Notes under the pieces: generated by a model | The model's input: the letters and a program-made list of their open reading frames with translations, nothing else | Databases searched by the model: none | Told to the model about the DNA's origin: nothing | Made by a program: the position numbers and the translations under genes | In this document: piece after piece, positions 43,844-55,429 of the stretch | Position numbering within the stretch: the stretch's first letter is position 1 | Layout of the letters: each line of letters starts with the position of its first letter | Source: Procambarus clarkii | Lineage: Eukaryota > Arthropoda > Malacostraca > Decapoda > Cambaridae | DNA: 64,000 bases | Reading direction: 5' to 3' | NCBI RefSeq assembly: GCF_040958095.1 | Contig: NC_091233.1 | Coordinates: 19,354,692 to 19,418,691, forward strand

Positions 43844-44397
43844 TTATGCATTACTATCTATTCCCTCTTCTTGTATCTTTCGCTACCCCTCCCCCTTGTA
43901 TCATTTGGTTTCTTCAAGAATTGTTGAGCTGTGTTGTGTGAACACCCCTTCTCTCCCCCTTCTATCCCACCCCTCCCCTATCCCCACCCCTCCCCCATCA
44001 ACTCATACATCCTCTATTCGCTTCACACGCTTCGCATCCCTCACTTCCCTTACCTACATCCACTTCTCTCTCCCTCAGTACTTCCTTTCCACCAGTCCTT
44101 CTCGCTACTTACTCCTCCCTCTCCTCTCTTCTCCTTTCTCTCTCCCCCCCCCCCTACTTCCTCTGGTCTCAGTGACGCGGAGGCGACTCGAAGGGCAGTT
44201 GAGTGTGGCTTGGGAATAGCCCCCTCTTGCGGTCAAAGGATAACAGATAGACTAAGTGCTTATTCCTCTCGGGGTAGAGATTTTCAACCTTTTTGATCAT
44301 TCTTGTTATTGCTGTTATTTTTTGTATCTTTCCTGAAACTGACGAGGCGCACCTGTGGGACCTTTGGAGAGCAATAGTTGAAGAGTGCTGCGCTAGG
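43844..44397. other. C/T-rich then single-copy sequence, no gene recognised
   Basis: CCCCTCC words until 44160, then a non-repetitive stretch without coding features. Confidence 0.4.
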
Positions 44398-44578
44398 GAG
44401 GTTATCTTGAGATGATTTCGGGGCTTTGCGTGCCCGCAGCCCGGTCCTCGACCAGGCTTCCTTTTTGTTACACACCCCCAGGAAGCAGCTCGTAGCTGCT
44501 GTCTAACTCCCAGGTACTTATTTACTGCTAGTTGAACAGGTCCATCAGGGTGAAAGAAACTGTCCATCTGCACAGGAA
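44398..44578 (-). mobile_element. SINE A, tail and body only
   Basis: Reverse-orientation tail GAGGTTATCTTGAGATGATT, CTCGACCAGGCTTCC, body AGGTACTTATTTACTGCTAG. The tRNA-like head is missing. Confidence 0.8.
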
Positions 44579-44814
44579 CGGGGCTGTAACTTGTATGTTG
44601 CCCCCAAACTTACCTCTTTTATAACCACACCTTTCTCTCTCCTCTCTATTCTTCCCTCTATCCTCACCTCTCCTCTCCCCCCCCCCTATCCTTCCCCCTT
44701 TACCCACTAACCTCTGCTACCCCCTCCCTTCTCCCCCTTCTCCTCAGATTTTGGCCCAGTCATTTGCCCTTCATAATTGTCTCCCGTTTCTCGAGTCTCA
44801 TAATTTGCCTCTCC

Positions 44815-45613
<799 letters not shown>

Positions 45614-45865
45614 TCTCCTTCATACACACCTCTTCCTGGCTTCCTTTCACCTTCCCTGGTGTCTTAACATGCTCCCCTTCGTCCTTAGTCTCTTTAATTC
45701 GCCCTCTGCTTTCTCCCTTCTCTGCTTCTCATTTTCCTCCCCCCCCCCTCTCTCTCGCCATATTCCCACCCCTACCCGTAATTTTTTGGTTCACGTTACA
45801 CGAGTTTTCATAATTATGTTTTGGGTTGGTGGGTGTGGAGTCACAGACCTCTTTCCCACACCTAC

Positions 45866-45870
45866 CTCTC

Positions 45871-45957
<87 letters not shown>

Positions 45958-46030
45958 GTCTCTCTGTCTCTCTGTCTCTCTGTCTCTCTGTCTCTCTGTC
46001 TCTCTGTCTCTCTGTCTCTCTGTCTCTCTG

Positions 46031-46109
<79 letters not shown>

Positions 46110-46110
46110 G

Positions 46111-46178
<68 letters not shown>
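45866..46178. repeat. (CT)n with GTCTCTCT and GTCTCT sub-blocks
   Basis: Pure CT, then about 12 GTCTCTCT units (45953-46040), CT again, then GTCTCT units (46103-46130). Confidence 0.97.
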
Positions 46179-46180
<2 letters not shown>

Positions 46181-46607
46181 AGAAGTTATGGAAGCTACCT
46201 CCATCCACACCTTTAAAGATGTTGAATTAATAATTAATAATTTAACGCAACAGGTATAATAAGATTAATAGGTGGGGTATGAGGAGCTACAGCACTACCC
46301 TGTAGACACTATTAGGTAAGTACACACACATACCCATCTCCCCCTTCCCTTCCCTTCCCACCCCCCTCCCTTAAGACCATTACCTTCCCGCTCTTAATTA
46401 TACCCCCTCTGCCTCTCACCCTTAACACCTTCCCTACCCTCCCTACCCTCCACTTCCTTCACCCTCATATCCCTATCCATATACACTTCTCTACCTTCCC
46501 AACATAACTCGGGGTAAAGTGCTTCATTAGACACTAAGGTATCATACACCGAGAGTGTATATTCCTCTGTGTATAGATAATAAGTGTGTTCAAGGCTAAA
46601 GTATACT

Positions 46608-46920
46608 TGGTGGTTGGTCATTAAGGTATTGTGGTGGTCTTAATAACCCTCCAGAGGTTGATAGGTCTTAAGTCCAACACCAAACTTGGTGGTTGGTCAG
46701 TAAGGTATTGTGGTGGTCTTAATAACCCTCCAGAGGTTGATAGGTCTTAAGTCCAACACCAAACTTGGTGGTTGGTCAGTAAGGTATTGTGGTGGTCTTA
46801 ATAACCCTCCAGAGGTTGATAGGCCTTAAGTCCAACACCAAACTTGGTGGTTGGTCAGTAAGGTATTGTGGTGGTCTTAATAACCCTCCAGAGGTTGATA
46901 GGCCTTAAGCCCAACACCAA
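46608..46920. repeat. 79-bp tandem repeat, four copies
   Basis: Same unit and phase as at 6864-7100 (CTTGGTGGTTGGTCAGTAAG, then TAATAACCCTCCAGAGGTTG). The first copy has GGTCATTAAGG. The last copy ends GGCCTTAAGCCCAACACCAA before unrelated sequence. Confidence 0.95.
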
Positions 46921-46924
46921 AAAT

Positions 46925-47010
46925 CAACCACAGTTGTGCTGTAGGGAGGATAGAAATAGCCTAAGCTACTCTATCCCTTTCAGATGTATTTCTTTCTTTG
47001 TCTCAATAAA
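46925..47010 (+). mobile_element. LINE-like 3' end with AATAAA
   Basis: GAAATAGCCTAAGCTACTCT, ATCCCTTTCAGATG, CTCAATAAACATACTTGAGC; compare 40490-40565. Confidence 0.5.
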
Positions 47011-47339
47011 CATACTTGAGCTTGTTGTGCTGTGTATGTGTGTAAATATGTATAAATATTGTATAAATGGCAACCAGCTAGCAGCCTTGTGTATGGTAGA
47101 AAATAAATAAAAAATACTTTGACTTTTTCTCGATTTGCCTCTTAAAACAAAAGGCCGGTGGAACCATGTAGATTGGATAGGAGGGATGACAGGATAATGA
47201 TTTGCCCGCCGTCCAGATGAGTATTCAACATATTCAACATACTCATCAGTCTGGGAAGTAGCTTTTTACGAAGATTTCGGGTGTAGAAAGCCGAGTTTTA
47301 GCAGCCGTAAAAAACAAAAGAAAATCGTATAGATCAGGG

Positions 47340-47455
47340 GCCAGATTCACGAAACAGTTACGCAAGCACTTACGAACGTGTACATCTTTCCTCAATCTTT
47401 CACGGCTTTGTTGACTTTTATTAAACAGGTTATGAGTTTCGAAGCGCTGAGAAAT
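47340..47455. mobile_element. Half of a foldback MITE-like element
   Basis: GCCAGATTCACGAAACAGTT, ACGCAAGCACTTACGAACGT, CTTTCCTCAATCTTTCACGG and TTAAACAGGTTATGAGTTTC match one arm of the element at 55430-55645. The partner arm is absent. Confidence 0.65.
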
Positions 47456-47482
47456 TATGAGCCTCTGTGTTCTATTCCTTCA

Positions 47483-47632
47483 CAGCCACTCACATGAAGG
47501 GTTTGGGGTCCACAGCCACTCACATGAAGGGTTTGGGGTCCACAACCACTCACATGAAGGGTTTGGGGTCCACAACCACTCACATGAAGGGTTTGGGGTC
47601 CACAACCACTCACATGAAGGGTTTGGGGTCCA
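47483..47632. repeat. 30-bp minisatellite, five units
   Basis: CACAACCACTCACATGAAGG followed by GTTTGGGGTC. Same 30-bp family as 5102 and 51421 (there CACAGGATGGGTATGGGGTC). Confidence 0.93.
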
Positions 47633-47759
47633 CGATAAACTACCGCTGCGGGAAGCTGGATGCCCTCAGGAAATATATCTTGAAATAGGCCTACTAGACA
47701 ATTCTGAGAAGACCGGAGACCCTCTGGTCTTCTGGGGGAGGTACTTAGGCTTATAGAGG

Positions 47760-48045
47760 TCCCCCTAGGGCTTGGCCCATCTCCTGACCTTTCCCAGGAT
47801 GCAACCCACAATTGCCATATACCTGAGCACCTATTTAATGCTGGGTGAACATAGGCATCAGGTGCAAAGTCCCTTTTGGCCAACTACTAAGCAAGATGGA
47901 AATCAAACTAGTTGCCTATCTTCCGGGCACCTATTTACTGCTGGGCAAAGAGAGGCATCAGGTGAAAGGATACGTGCCCAACCGGTTCTGATCTCTGGGA
48001 TTGAACTAGAGTCCCATGGTTATATGCAGAGTAATCAACTGGAAT
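47760..48045 (-). mobile_element. Two overlapping SINE relics
   Basis: The body landmark CACCTATTTAATGCTGGGTG (47828) is followed by a second CACCTATTTACTGCTGGGCA (47930) and a tRNA-like end GGGATTGAACTAGAGTCCC (47997). The left part, GTCCCCCTAGG...GCAACCCACAATTGCC, also occurs at 61385-61440. Confidence 0.55.
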
Positions 48046-48282
48046 GAATAAAAAAAAACAAATTCAGTTGATTGTTGAAATGCGCGCGCAATTTTTTTAC
48101 AGAAAACGGGTAGCGGGCTGCTTTGCACACTAACTCAACTAATTGTGTTTACTGGGGTTGAGCTCCATCTCTTTGGCCCCGCCTCCCAACAGTCTGTCAA
48201 CAGGTGTACAGGTTTCCAAGCCTATTGGGACATTTATCATACCTACATTTGAAACTGTGTAAGGCGTTCACCCTCCAGAGGG

Positions 48283-48353
48283 GCCTCGTAGCCTGGTGGA
48301 TAGCGCGCAGGACTCGTAATTCTGTGGCGCGGGTTCGATTCCCGCACGAGGCA
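48283..48353 (+). tRNA. tRNA-Thr(CGT)-like head of SINE A
   Basis: GCCTCGT pairs perfectly with ACGAGGC. The anticodon arm CAGGA-CTCGTAA-TTCTG would read CGT, and the T arm GCGGGTTCGATTCCCGC is perfect. The D arm (TAGCCTGGTGGATAGCG) pairs poorly and the A box lacks its central A. It is joined directly to the SINE body, so it is more likely a retroposon head than a working tRNA gene. Confidence 0.4.
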
Positions 48354-48659
48354 GAAACAAATGGGCAAAGTTTTTTTTCACCCTGAATGCCCCTGTTACC
48401 TAGCAGTAAATAGGTACCTGGGAGTTAGTCAGCTGTCACGGGCTGCTTCCTGGGGGTGGAGGCCTGGTCGAGGACCGGGCCGCGGGGACACTAAAAGCCC
48501 CGAAATCATCTCAAGATAACCCTGTTACCTAGCAGTAAAATAGGTACCTGGGAGTTAGTCAGCTGTCACGGGCTGCTTCCTGGGGGTGCAGGCCTGGTCG
48601 AGGACCGGGCCGCGGGGACACTAAAGCCCCGAAATCATCTCAAGATAACCTCAAGATAA
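48283..48659 (+). mobile_element. SINE A with intact tRNA-like head and duplicated 3' half
   Basis: The head (48283-48353) is followed by CAAATGGGCAAAG, the usual body and tail to 48515. The body-plus-tail segment from CCTGTTACCTAGCAGTAAA is then repeated (48520-48659). CCTCCA lies at 48272-48277 and 48660-48665, a possible short target duplication. Confidence 0.85.
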
Positions 48660-48959
48660 CCTCCACCACATCGCTTCCTAGTGCATTACATCAGTTCCTT
48701 AACCTGACGCTGAAGAAATTCATTCTAATATGTCTGTGAATGACTCATTGATGGGGAAAACATGACGTTTTTTTTTGTGTTTGGGCAAATGTACGTTAGG
48801 AAAGACCTGGGTAAATAATGGTTTAGAAACGGTATATATATACTTGAGGTCTGCACTGATAGACTGTTTGCTCACATGCCTGTGGATCATTTTGTATTGT
48901 AAGGTACCACCTGCTCTGTGTTTGGGGTGGGGGGTGGGGAGGGTGTGCACCATTCACCC

Positions 48960-49160
48960 CCATACCGATCCTGTGGGAGGGAGGGGAATTATCAGGGGTA
49001 AAGCACCAAGCCATTACGACTATATAGCACTGGGAAGGGGTCAGGATAAGGATTTGGGATGGGACGGAGGGAAAAGATTGGTGGCCAACCACTTTGGGAC
49101 AGTCGGGGATTGAACGCCGACCTGCATGATGCGAGGCCGTCGCTCTACCATTACCATTAT
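48960..49160 (-). mobile_element. SINE C, minus strand
   Basis: ATTATCAGGGGTAAAGCACC, AAGCCATTACGACTATATAG, GGTCAGGATAAGGATTTGGG, GGCCAACCACTTTGGGACAG, and the tRNA-like head CGGGGATTGAACGCCGACCT with CGTCGCTCTACCA. Confidence 0.8.
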
Positions 49161-49264
49161 CGACCTACATAATGGGCTCAGGAGCTCAACCCTAAAAATT
49201 CCTTTATCTAATCAACTTACAGTATTATCGAGCAAGTTAGTGTGTTAAAATATACATCAACGGT

Positions 49265-49412
49265 CTACCTTACCTTGAGGTGCTTCCGGGGCTCAACATC
49301 CCCGCGGCCCGGTCCTCGACCAGGCCTCGTGGTTGCTGGACTGATCAACCAGGCTGTTGGACGCGGCTGCTCGCAGCCTGACGTACGAGTCACAGCCTGG
49401 TTGATCATGCCT
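49265..49412 (-). mobile_element. LINE family 2, 3' end
   Basis: CCTTGAGGTGCTTCCGGGGC, TCCCCGCGGCCCGGTCCTCG, GGCTGTTGGACGCGGCTGCT and CGCAGCCTGACGTACGAGTC, reverse orientation. Confidence 0.8.
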
Positions 49413-49524
49413 ATTGTACAGTTTTTGGTTAATTTATCATAAAGGTTACAGCGTCATATAATGGATGAAGACATTGAACCTTAATGTTGGATGTAATTTT
49501 TCACTATAGTGCTTCTTACAAGTT

Positions 49525-50480
49525 TTATTGTGGGTTGTTGTTTAAGATTCAGCTACTGGGAAAAAGAAGTTGCAAGTAGCACGGGCTATGGTGAGCCCGT
49601 AGTGGACTTACCTGGCACAGGAGCGGGGCAAGTAGCACGGGCTATGGTGAGCCCGTAGTGGACTTACCTGGCACAGGAGCGGGGCAAGTAGCCCGGGCTA
49701 TGGTGAGCCCGTAGTGGACTTACCTGGCACAGGAGCGGGGCAAGTAGCACGGGCTATGGTGAGCCCGTAGTGGACTTACCTGGCACAGGAGCGGGGCAAG
49801 TAGCACGGGCTATGGTGAGCCCGTAGTGGACTTACCTGGCACAGGAGCGGGGCAAGTAGCACGGGCTATGGTGAGCCCGTAGTGGACTTACCTGGCACAG
49901 GAGCGGGGCAAGTAGCACGGGCTATGGTGAGCCCGTAGTGGACTTACCTGGCACAGGAGCGGGGCAAGTAGCACGGGCTATGGTGAGCCCGTATTGGACT
50001 TACCTGGCACAGGAGCGGGGCAAGTAGCACGGGCTATGGTGAGCCCGTAGTGGACTTACCTGGCACAGGAGCGGGGCAAGTAGCACGGGCTATGGTGAGC
50101 CCGTAGTGGACTTACCTGGCACATGAGCGGGGCAAGTAGCATGGTCTATGGTAAGCCCGTAGTGAACTTACCTGGCACAGGAGCGGGGCAAGTAGCACGG
50201 GCTATGGTGAGCCCGTAGTGGACTTACCTGGCACAGGAGCGGGGCAAGTAGCACGGGCTATGGTGAGCCCGTAGTGGACTTACCTGGCACATGAGCGGGG
50301 CAAGTAGCATGGTCTATGGTAAGCCCGTAGTGAACTTACCTGGCACAGGAGCGGGGCAAGTAGCACGGGCTATGGTGAGCCCGTAGTGGACTTACCTGGC
50401 ACAGGAGCGGGGCAAGTAGCACGGGCTATGGTGAGCCCGTAGTGGACTTACCAGGCACAGGAGCGGTGTTGTAAATCATG
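49525..50480 (+). mobile_element. VNTR retroposon with sixteen 56-bp units
   Basis: GGTTGTTGTTTAAGATTCAG starts the element. The 56-bp unit (GCAAGTAGCACGGGCTATGG, TGAGCCCGTAGTGGACTTAC, CTGGCACAGGAGCGGG) starts at 49572 and every 56 bp to 50412. A rare variant unit (ATGAGCGG, CATGGTCTATGGTAAG, AGTGAACTT) occurs twice, exactly 168 bp (three units) apart, at 50123 and 50291, which indicates an internal block duplication. Confidence 0.93.
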
Positions 50481-50689
50481 TTATTGTGGGATTGGGTTAG
50501 AAGTGGTACAGTTACGGTACGGTACGTCACGGTACACGCTTATGAGATAAACAGGTCACTAGCTGGTACAGGTAGGATACGGTAGGGGGAAGGGGGGGGG
50601 GTAGATATCTTAGGAATGTTGGGGGGGGGGAGATGGTAGGAGCAGGAGAAAGGGAGTGGGCAACAGTATGGTGGAACTACGGGGTCACC

Positions 50690-50990
50690 ATAGCCCGTGC
50701 TACTTGCCCCGCTCCTGTGCCAGGTAAGTCCACTACGGGCTCACCATAGCCCGTGCTACTTGCCCCGCTCCTGTGCCAGGTAAGTCCGCTACGGGCTCAC
50801 CATAGCCCGTGTTACTTGCCCCGCTCCTGTGCCAGGTAAGTCCACTATGGGCTCACCATAGCCCGTGCTACTTGCCCCGCTCCTGTGCCAGGTAAGTCCA
50901 CCACGGGCTCACCATAGCCCGTGCAAGGGCCGTAACTTGGAGCTACTTGGAACTTTTTGTTCCCAGTAGCTGAATCTTAAACAACAACAA
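50690..50990 (-). mobile_element. VNTR retroposon, four to five 56-bp units, inverted
   Basis: TCACCATAGCCCGTGCTACT repeats at 56-bp spacing, followed by TACTTGGAACTTTTTGTTCC, CAGTAGCTGAATCTTAAACA and ACAACAAC. It faces the array at 49525-50480 across about 210 bp. Confidence 0.9.
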
Positions 50991-51102
50991 CAGGGGGGGG
51001 GTGGAGGTGGTAGTAGCACCAATATGGTGGTGGAGTGGTTGTGGACCCAGTAGATGAGTTCATAGCATCAACAATATAACTAAACACTCTCGTTGTACAT
51101 AC

Positions 51103-51190
51103 AGAAATCACAATGGCACAAATGCATCAAATGAACAACTCCACAAGGGCCGTGACGAGGGTTCGAACCTACGTCTGAGAGGTTCACTCG
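51103..51190 (-). mobile_element. SINE B with 3' tail
   Basis: CAGAAATCACAATGGCACAA, TGCATCAAATGAACAACTCC, ACAAGGGCCGTGACGAGGGT, TCGAACCTACGTC. The outer AGAAATCACAATGG...GCATCAAATG tail also flanks the copies at 27826 and 53735. Confidence 0.8.
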
Positions 51191-51420
51191 TTGTGTTAGG
51201 AAGACTTTGCGTCACGTTGATATTTGATGAGTTGATGATGTGTGTTAAACAAACTATTACTAGCTCAGCAGTTCTGTAAATTGTAAATCTAGAGTAAGTT
51301 CCCAGAGTTCTTTTACGTCCCAAGTCCTGGCTGAAGCCAGATTTGTAATTTGATTAATCAGCTAATCGAATTTTAGGGTTCATTTACTGAGACCATTATG
51401 TGTATCTGTAAGCTTTAAAG

Positions 51421-52020
51421 GTATCACTCACAGGAAGGGTATGGGGTCCACTGGCATTCACAGGATGGGTATGGGGTCCACTGGCATTCACAGGATGGGT
51501 ATGGGGTCCACTGGCATTCACAGGATGGGTATGGAGCCCACTATTACTCATAGGATGGGTATGTGGTCCATTAACATCCACAGGGTCAGTATGAACTCTA
51601 CTAATTACCACAGGGTGAGTATGGATTCCACTGCTACTCACAGGATGGGTATGGGGTCCACTGGCATTCACAGGATGGGTATGGGATCCACAACCACCCA
51701 CAGGATGGGTATGGGGTCCACTACCACCCACAGGATGGGTATGGTGGTCCACTACCACCCACAGGATGGGTATGGGGGTCCACAACCACTCACAGGATGG
51801 GTATGGGGCCCCACAATCACCCACAGGATGCGTATGGGGCCCACAATCACCCACAGGATGGGTATAGAGGTCCACAACCACCCACAGGATGGGTATAGGG
51901 GCCCACAATCACCCACAGGATGGGTATAGGGGTCCACAACCACCCACAGGATGGGTATGGGGTCCACAACCACCCACAGGATGGGTATGGGGTCCACAAC
52001 CACTCACAGGATGGGTATAA
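51421..52020. repeat. 30-bp minisatellite, about 20 diverged units
   Basis: ACTGGCATTCACAGGATGGG plus TATGGGGTCC units, then more diverged units (51540-51640), then CACAACCACCCACAGGATGG-type units. It is much more heterogeneous than the array at 5102. Confidence 0.95.
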
Positions 52021-52739
52021 GAGTGTTTAATATATTAAGTAAACTGAAGTTGATAGTACCGTTAAGCAAGCCAGACTACACTCCTTGTATCTACACTCCT
52101 CCTCTTGTCAACAAGGTGTTGGCTAGCTGATTGCAACTGTTTCTCTGATTGCAGGAGCTTCTCTGATTGTAGGTGTCTGTGTGTGTGTTCCTCTGTGATT
52201 GTAGATGCTTCTTTATAGTAGTAGAGGCATTTCTGTAACTGAAGGTTTCTCAGTTCATCTTGGTGTTTTCGGATCCGATTTCGAGGGAGTTTAGTACACG
52301 TTTAGATCTGGGAGAAATTGGATGGCTTTTGCCTCACATCAGTAGCCAAAACTAAATGAAATACCTGCCCTGGAATTTTCCCAAATGGTTCAATTTTACA
52401 CAGTCATGACTTATTTCAAGAGGACATATCTCCTGTGGTTCATTGATGAGATGCTTCATTCAGATTCGAGATTCAGAGCTCATTCAGATTCCATTTTCAA
52501 AAGGTATTGGGTGACTTCAATGTTTATTCTATGCATATTTTAAATAAAGTTTCAAATAAAAATGTTGATCTTAATTTTAACCTTTGACCTTGGGAAGGAC
52601 ATTTGACGTCATCCCGGATTTTCTTCAGATTCATTTATTTGGATGAATGTGTGTGTTAGTGTATAATGTAACTTGTGTGAGCTATTGTCATAGTTTAGGT
52701 GCTGCATTCGTTTTAGTGGATGGAACCGTGGCTGAAAAA
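52021..52739. other. Single-copy-like, no gene recognised
   Basis: A few TTCTCTGATTGCAGG-like near-repeats (52140-52200); nothing coding. Confidence 0.4.
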
Positions 52740-53115
52740 CATGTCCTCTCCCTCCCTTTCTCCCTTCCTTTCTCTCTCCCTCCCTTTCTCCCTTCCTTTC
52801 TCTCTCCCTCCCTTTCTCCCTCCTTCCCTCTCTCCCTTCTTCCATCCCTCTCTCCCTTCCTCCATCCCTCTCTCCCTCCCTCCTTCCCTCTCTCCCTCCC
52901 TCCTTCCCTCTCTCCCTCTCTCTCCCCCTCTCTCCCTCTCTCTCCCCCTCTCTCCCTCTCTCTCCCCCTCTCTCCCCCTCTCTCCCTCTCTCTCCCCCTC
53001 TCTCCCTCCCCTCCCTCTCTCCCTCCCCTCCCTCTCTCCCTCCCCCCCCCTCTCTCCCTCCCCTCCCTCTCTCCCTCCCCCCCCCTCTCTCCCTCCCCTC
53101 CCTTCCTCTCTCTCA
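52740..53115. repeat. CCCTTTCTCCCTTCCT to CCCCCTCTCTCCCT polypyrimidine array
   Basis: A gradient from TTCC-rich 20-30 bp units on the left to CCCTCTCTCCCC units on the right. All overlapping Ser/Pro/Leu and Arg/Glu/Gly frames are artefacts. Confidence 0.95.
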
Positions 53116-53734
53116 TATCACCCCCGATCCCCCTTTCACCCCATATCTCCATTTCCCATCACCCCCTATGTCCCCATCTCGTCACCCATCTCCCACTCCC
53201 CATCACCCTTGCCCCTATCTCCCCCCCTCCCCCTCATCACCCTCCCCACCCTAATCATCCAGTCCTCCCTCCACTAGTGACTGCGTATATATGCACCCCC
53301 ACCTCCCTCCCTCCCTCACACACACACAGCTGTTCCCACTCTACATGTTCATTCTCTCTCAAGCTCAAATGTTTTCCGCTCATCTCTATCTCAAAGAATG
53401 GTTTTGGTAACATATATGTAGTTGTGCTTACCTACAGGGAGGGAGATTTAGCTCTTCAGTCCCGCCTTTCAGTTAATGAACAGTAGCAGCCAACACCCAC
53501 ACATTGTGTCAGGAAGGCGGACAACCTGCCTGCTTTCATACCTCTCACTGTATTTCCCACTTTAAACTTCCCGTCACCTATGCCTCTCCTTCCTCTTAAC
53601 CCCCCCCCCCCCACCCCCGAAAAAAAAAACTATGGTCACACCATTTTCAAGCAGTCAATCTAATAACCTGTCTTCTAAACTAATTGTACGTTAATGGTAA
53701 CCATATAGTCCGTTTCCTCGAGTATTCCAAATGT
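53116..53734. other. C-rich then mixed sequence, LINE 3' relic
   Basis: ATTTAGCTCTTCAGTCCCGC at 53445-53500 resembles a very diverged LINE 1 3' end (minus). A C14 run is at 53600. No gene was recognised. Confidence 0.4.
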
Positions 53735-53870
53735 CACCGAACTGAACAAATCCACAAGGGCCGTGATGAGGATTTGAACCTACGTCCGAGAGGATCCCAG
53801 ACGCACCTTAACCCTTGTGGATTTGTTCATTTGATGCATCACACTATAGTGATTTCTGTGTGTGATGTCA
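53735..53870. mobile_element. SINE B foldback, short form
   Basis: GAACAAATCCACAAGGGCCG (left) and CCCTTGTGGATTTGTTC (53814-53830, right) are inverted. The interior has GGATTTGAACCTACGTCCGA and GGATCCCAGACGCACCTTAA. The right flank TTTGATGCATCACACTATAG, TGATTTCTGTGTG is the family tail. Confidence 0.8.
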
Positions 53871-54246
53871 CTAAACTGTTACATATACTAAATTGCCCAA
53901 AGCTAATCTAACAAAGTCAATTTTGCTAGCCGCCTTGATTTTTAGTACTGTACATCAGTTTTTTGTGTACATCATTTACAGGTCAAAATTTACGGGTTAT
54001 TCATGCCCATGCCACCTCTTGGGTCGCTTAATCTTTATCAATCAGGTCAAAATGCTATGTACTATTTGAGAGAACGAATTATAGCAGATGCGACTACTCA
54101 GAAAAGTAGCGGCTCACAAACATCCAGGTTTTTTGTGCATGGATATTTGTGACTCACCTAACTCATCAGATCGATGAGTTAGTTGAGTCGCTTGGATTGT
54201 ATGTTTCTGGTTAAGGGATGGGGTTTTTTTAATAGAGCAGCAATTT

Positions 54247-54296
54247 GGACGTAGGTTCGAACCCTAATCACGGCCCTTGTGGATTTGTTCATTTAC
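54247..54296 (+). mobile_element. SINE B fragment
   Basis: GGACGTAGGTTCGAACCCTA, ATCACGGCCCTTGTGGATTT, GTTCATTT. Confidence 0.7.
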
Positions 54297-54840
54297 GGAT
54301 ACCAATCTCTCTAAAATACTACATACAGTATTAGAACAAATTAAAGCAGTGTAATATTGATCGTTTTCTATACATCGGCCTTGAAAAGTTAGGTGGGTTG
54401 CTAATACAATTCTTGTTATGCAAAATGAGAGGCATTTTTACATTTCTGGTTAGGAAAAATCAGCTGTATATACAGTATTGTATACGTTTCCGGTTAGGTG
54501 ATTTAGAGAGGAAGTGAGATTTGTAGGGGATTGAGGAAGAAAGTGAGAATAGGAGGAATTGAGGGAGGAAGTGAGAGTTAGAGGCGATTGTATTGTGAAG
54601 GGCTTTTGTGGGAATTTTAGAGAGATATTGTATATGTGTATAGATTATCACTAATGGCTTTTATGGTCACTTCATTGGGTTTTATGGTTATTCTAGGAGC
54701 TGTTGTATTTACTCTAGGAATTTATGTTTACTGTAGGGCTTTTCTTGTTCGTTTCTAGATAGGGTGTTTCTTTTTAGTCTAGGGGGCCTTTAATGTTTGC
54801 TAAAGGGATTTTTGGTGTTCATTCTATGGGGGGCTATGAT
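54297..54840. other. AT-rich, nothing recognised
   Basis: Loose AGGAAGTGAGA words at 54505-54590; no coding signal. Confidence 0.4.
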
Positions 54841-54850
54841 GCTTATTGTA

Positions 54851-54974
54851 GACCAGACCACACACTAGAAGGTGAAGGGACGACAACGTTTCAGTCCATC
54901 CTGGACCATTCTCAAGTCGATTGTCTCAAGTCGATTCTCAAGTACTTTAGCCACGTTATTGTGACTCATCGCCT
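54851..54974 (-). mobile_element. Hammerhead-like element, core inverted
   Basis: GCTTATTGTA (54841-54850) and GCTTACTGTA (54975-54984) look like a 10-bp target duplication with one change. The element starts GACCAGACCACACACTAGAA and ends TTTAGCCACGTTATTGTGAC, TCATCGCC, in the same orientation as the ends at 21139. The core is on the other strand: minus reads CTTGAGAATGGTCCAGGATG, then GACTGAAACGTTGTCG. Confidence 0.65.
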
Positions 54975-55429
54975 GCTTACTGTAGTGATTATGTTCATTA
55001 TATTGACTTGTCTTTGGTTTTCACATTCACGGTAAAGCCTTTCATGGTCACTCTAGGCAAAGGAAAAGATCATACATACTTGAGCGAGTTATCCTGCTAT
55101 GGTTACTCATTTTCTCTTGTACGTTTTGTTTTTCTTCTCCATAGCTTTTTATCATGTTCTCTGTTATGTTTCCATAGTATTCTTTAATATGGCATGTAAC
55201 CCTTGGTGCCTATGATATATTTATTTAAGCAAGAAGAGGAAAATAAATTTTTTAATGAAACATGTCAAAATGAAATTGAGGTCAAACTGTTTACATTCTT
55301 TTGCTTAGAATTGCACACATTTTAAGATCCCCCTTACCCCCCCATATTCTTTTTGTTCGTGTGATGATGTCTCCTTGCCCCAGATACCGCACTAGGTTTC
55401 TGTCTTCAATAACAAACCACAGCCAGACG

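Larger units (their letters stand above)
48150..48760 (-). mobile_element. LINE family 1, 3' end interrupted by SINE A
   Basis: GTTGAGCTCCATCTCTTTGG through GAAACTGTGTAAGGCGTTCA (48158-48270) continues after the SINE at CTCCACCACATCGCTTCCTA (48661) to about 48755. The uninterrupted arrangement is seen at 3850-4060. Confidence 0.8.
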
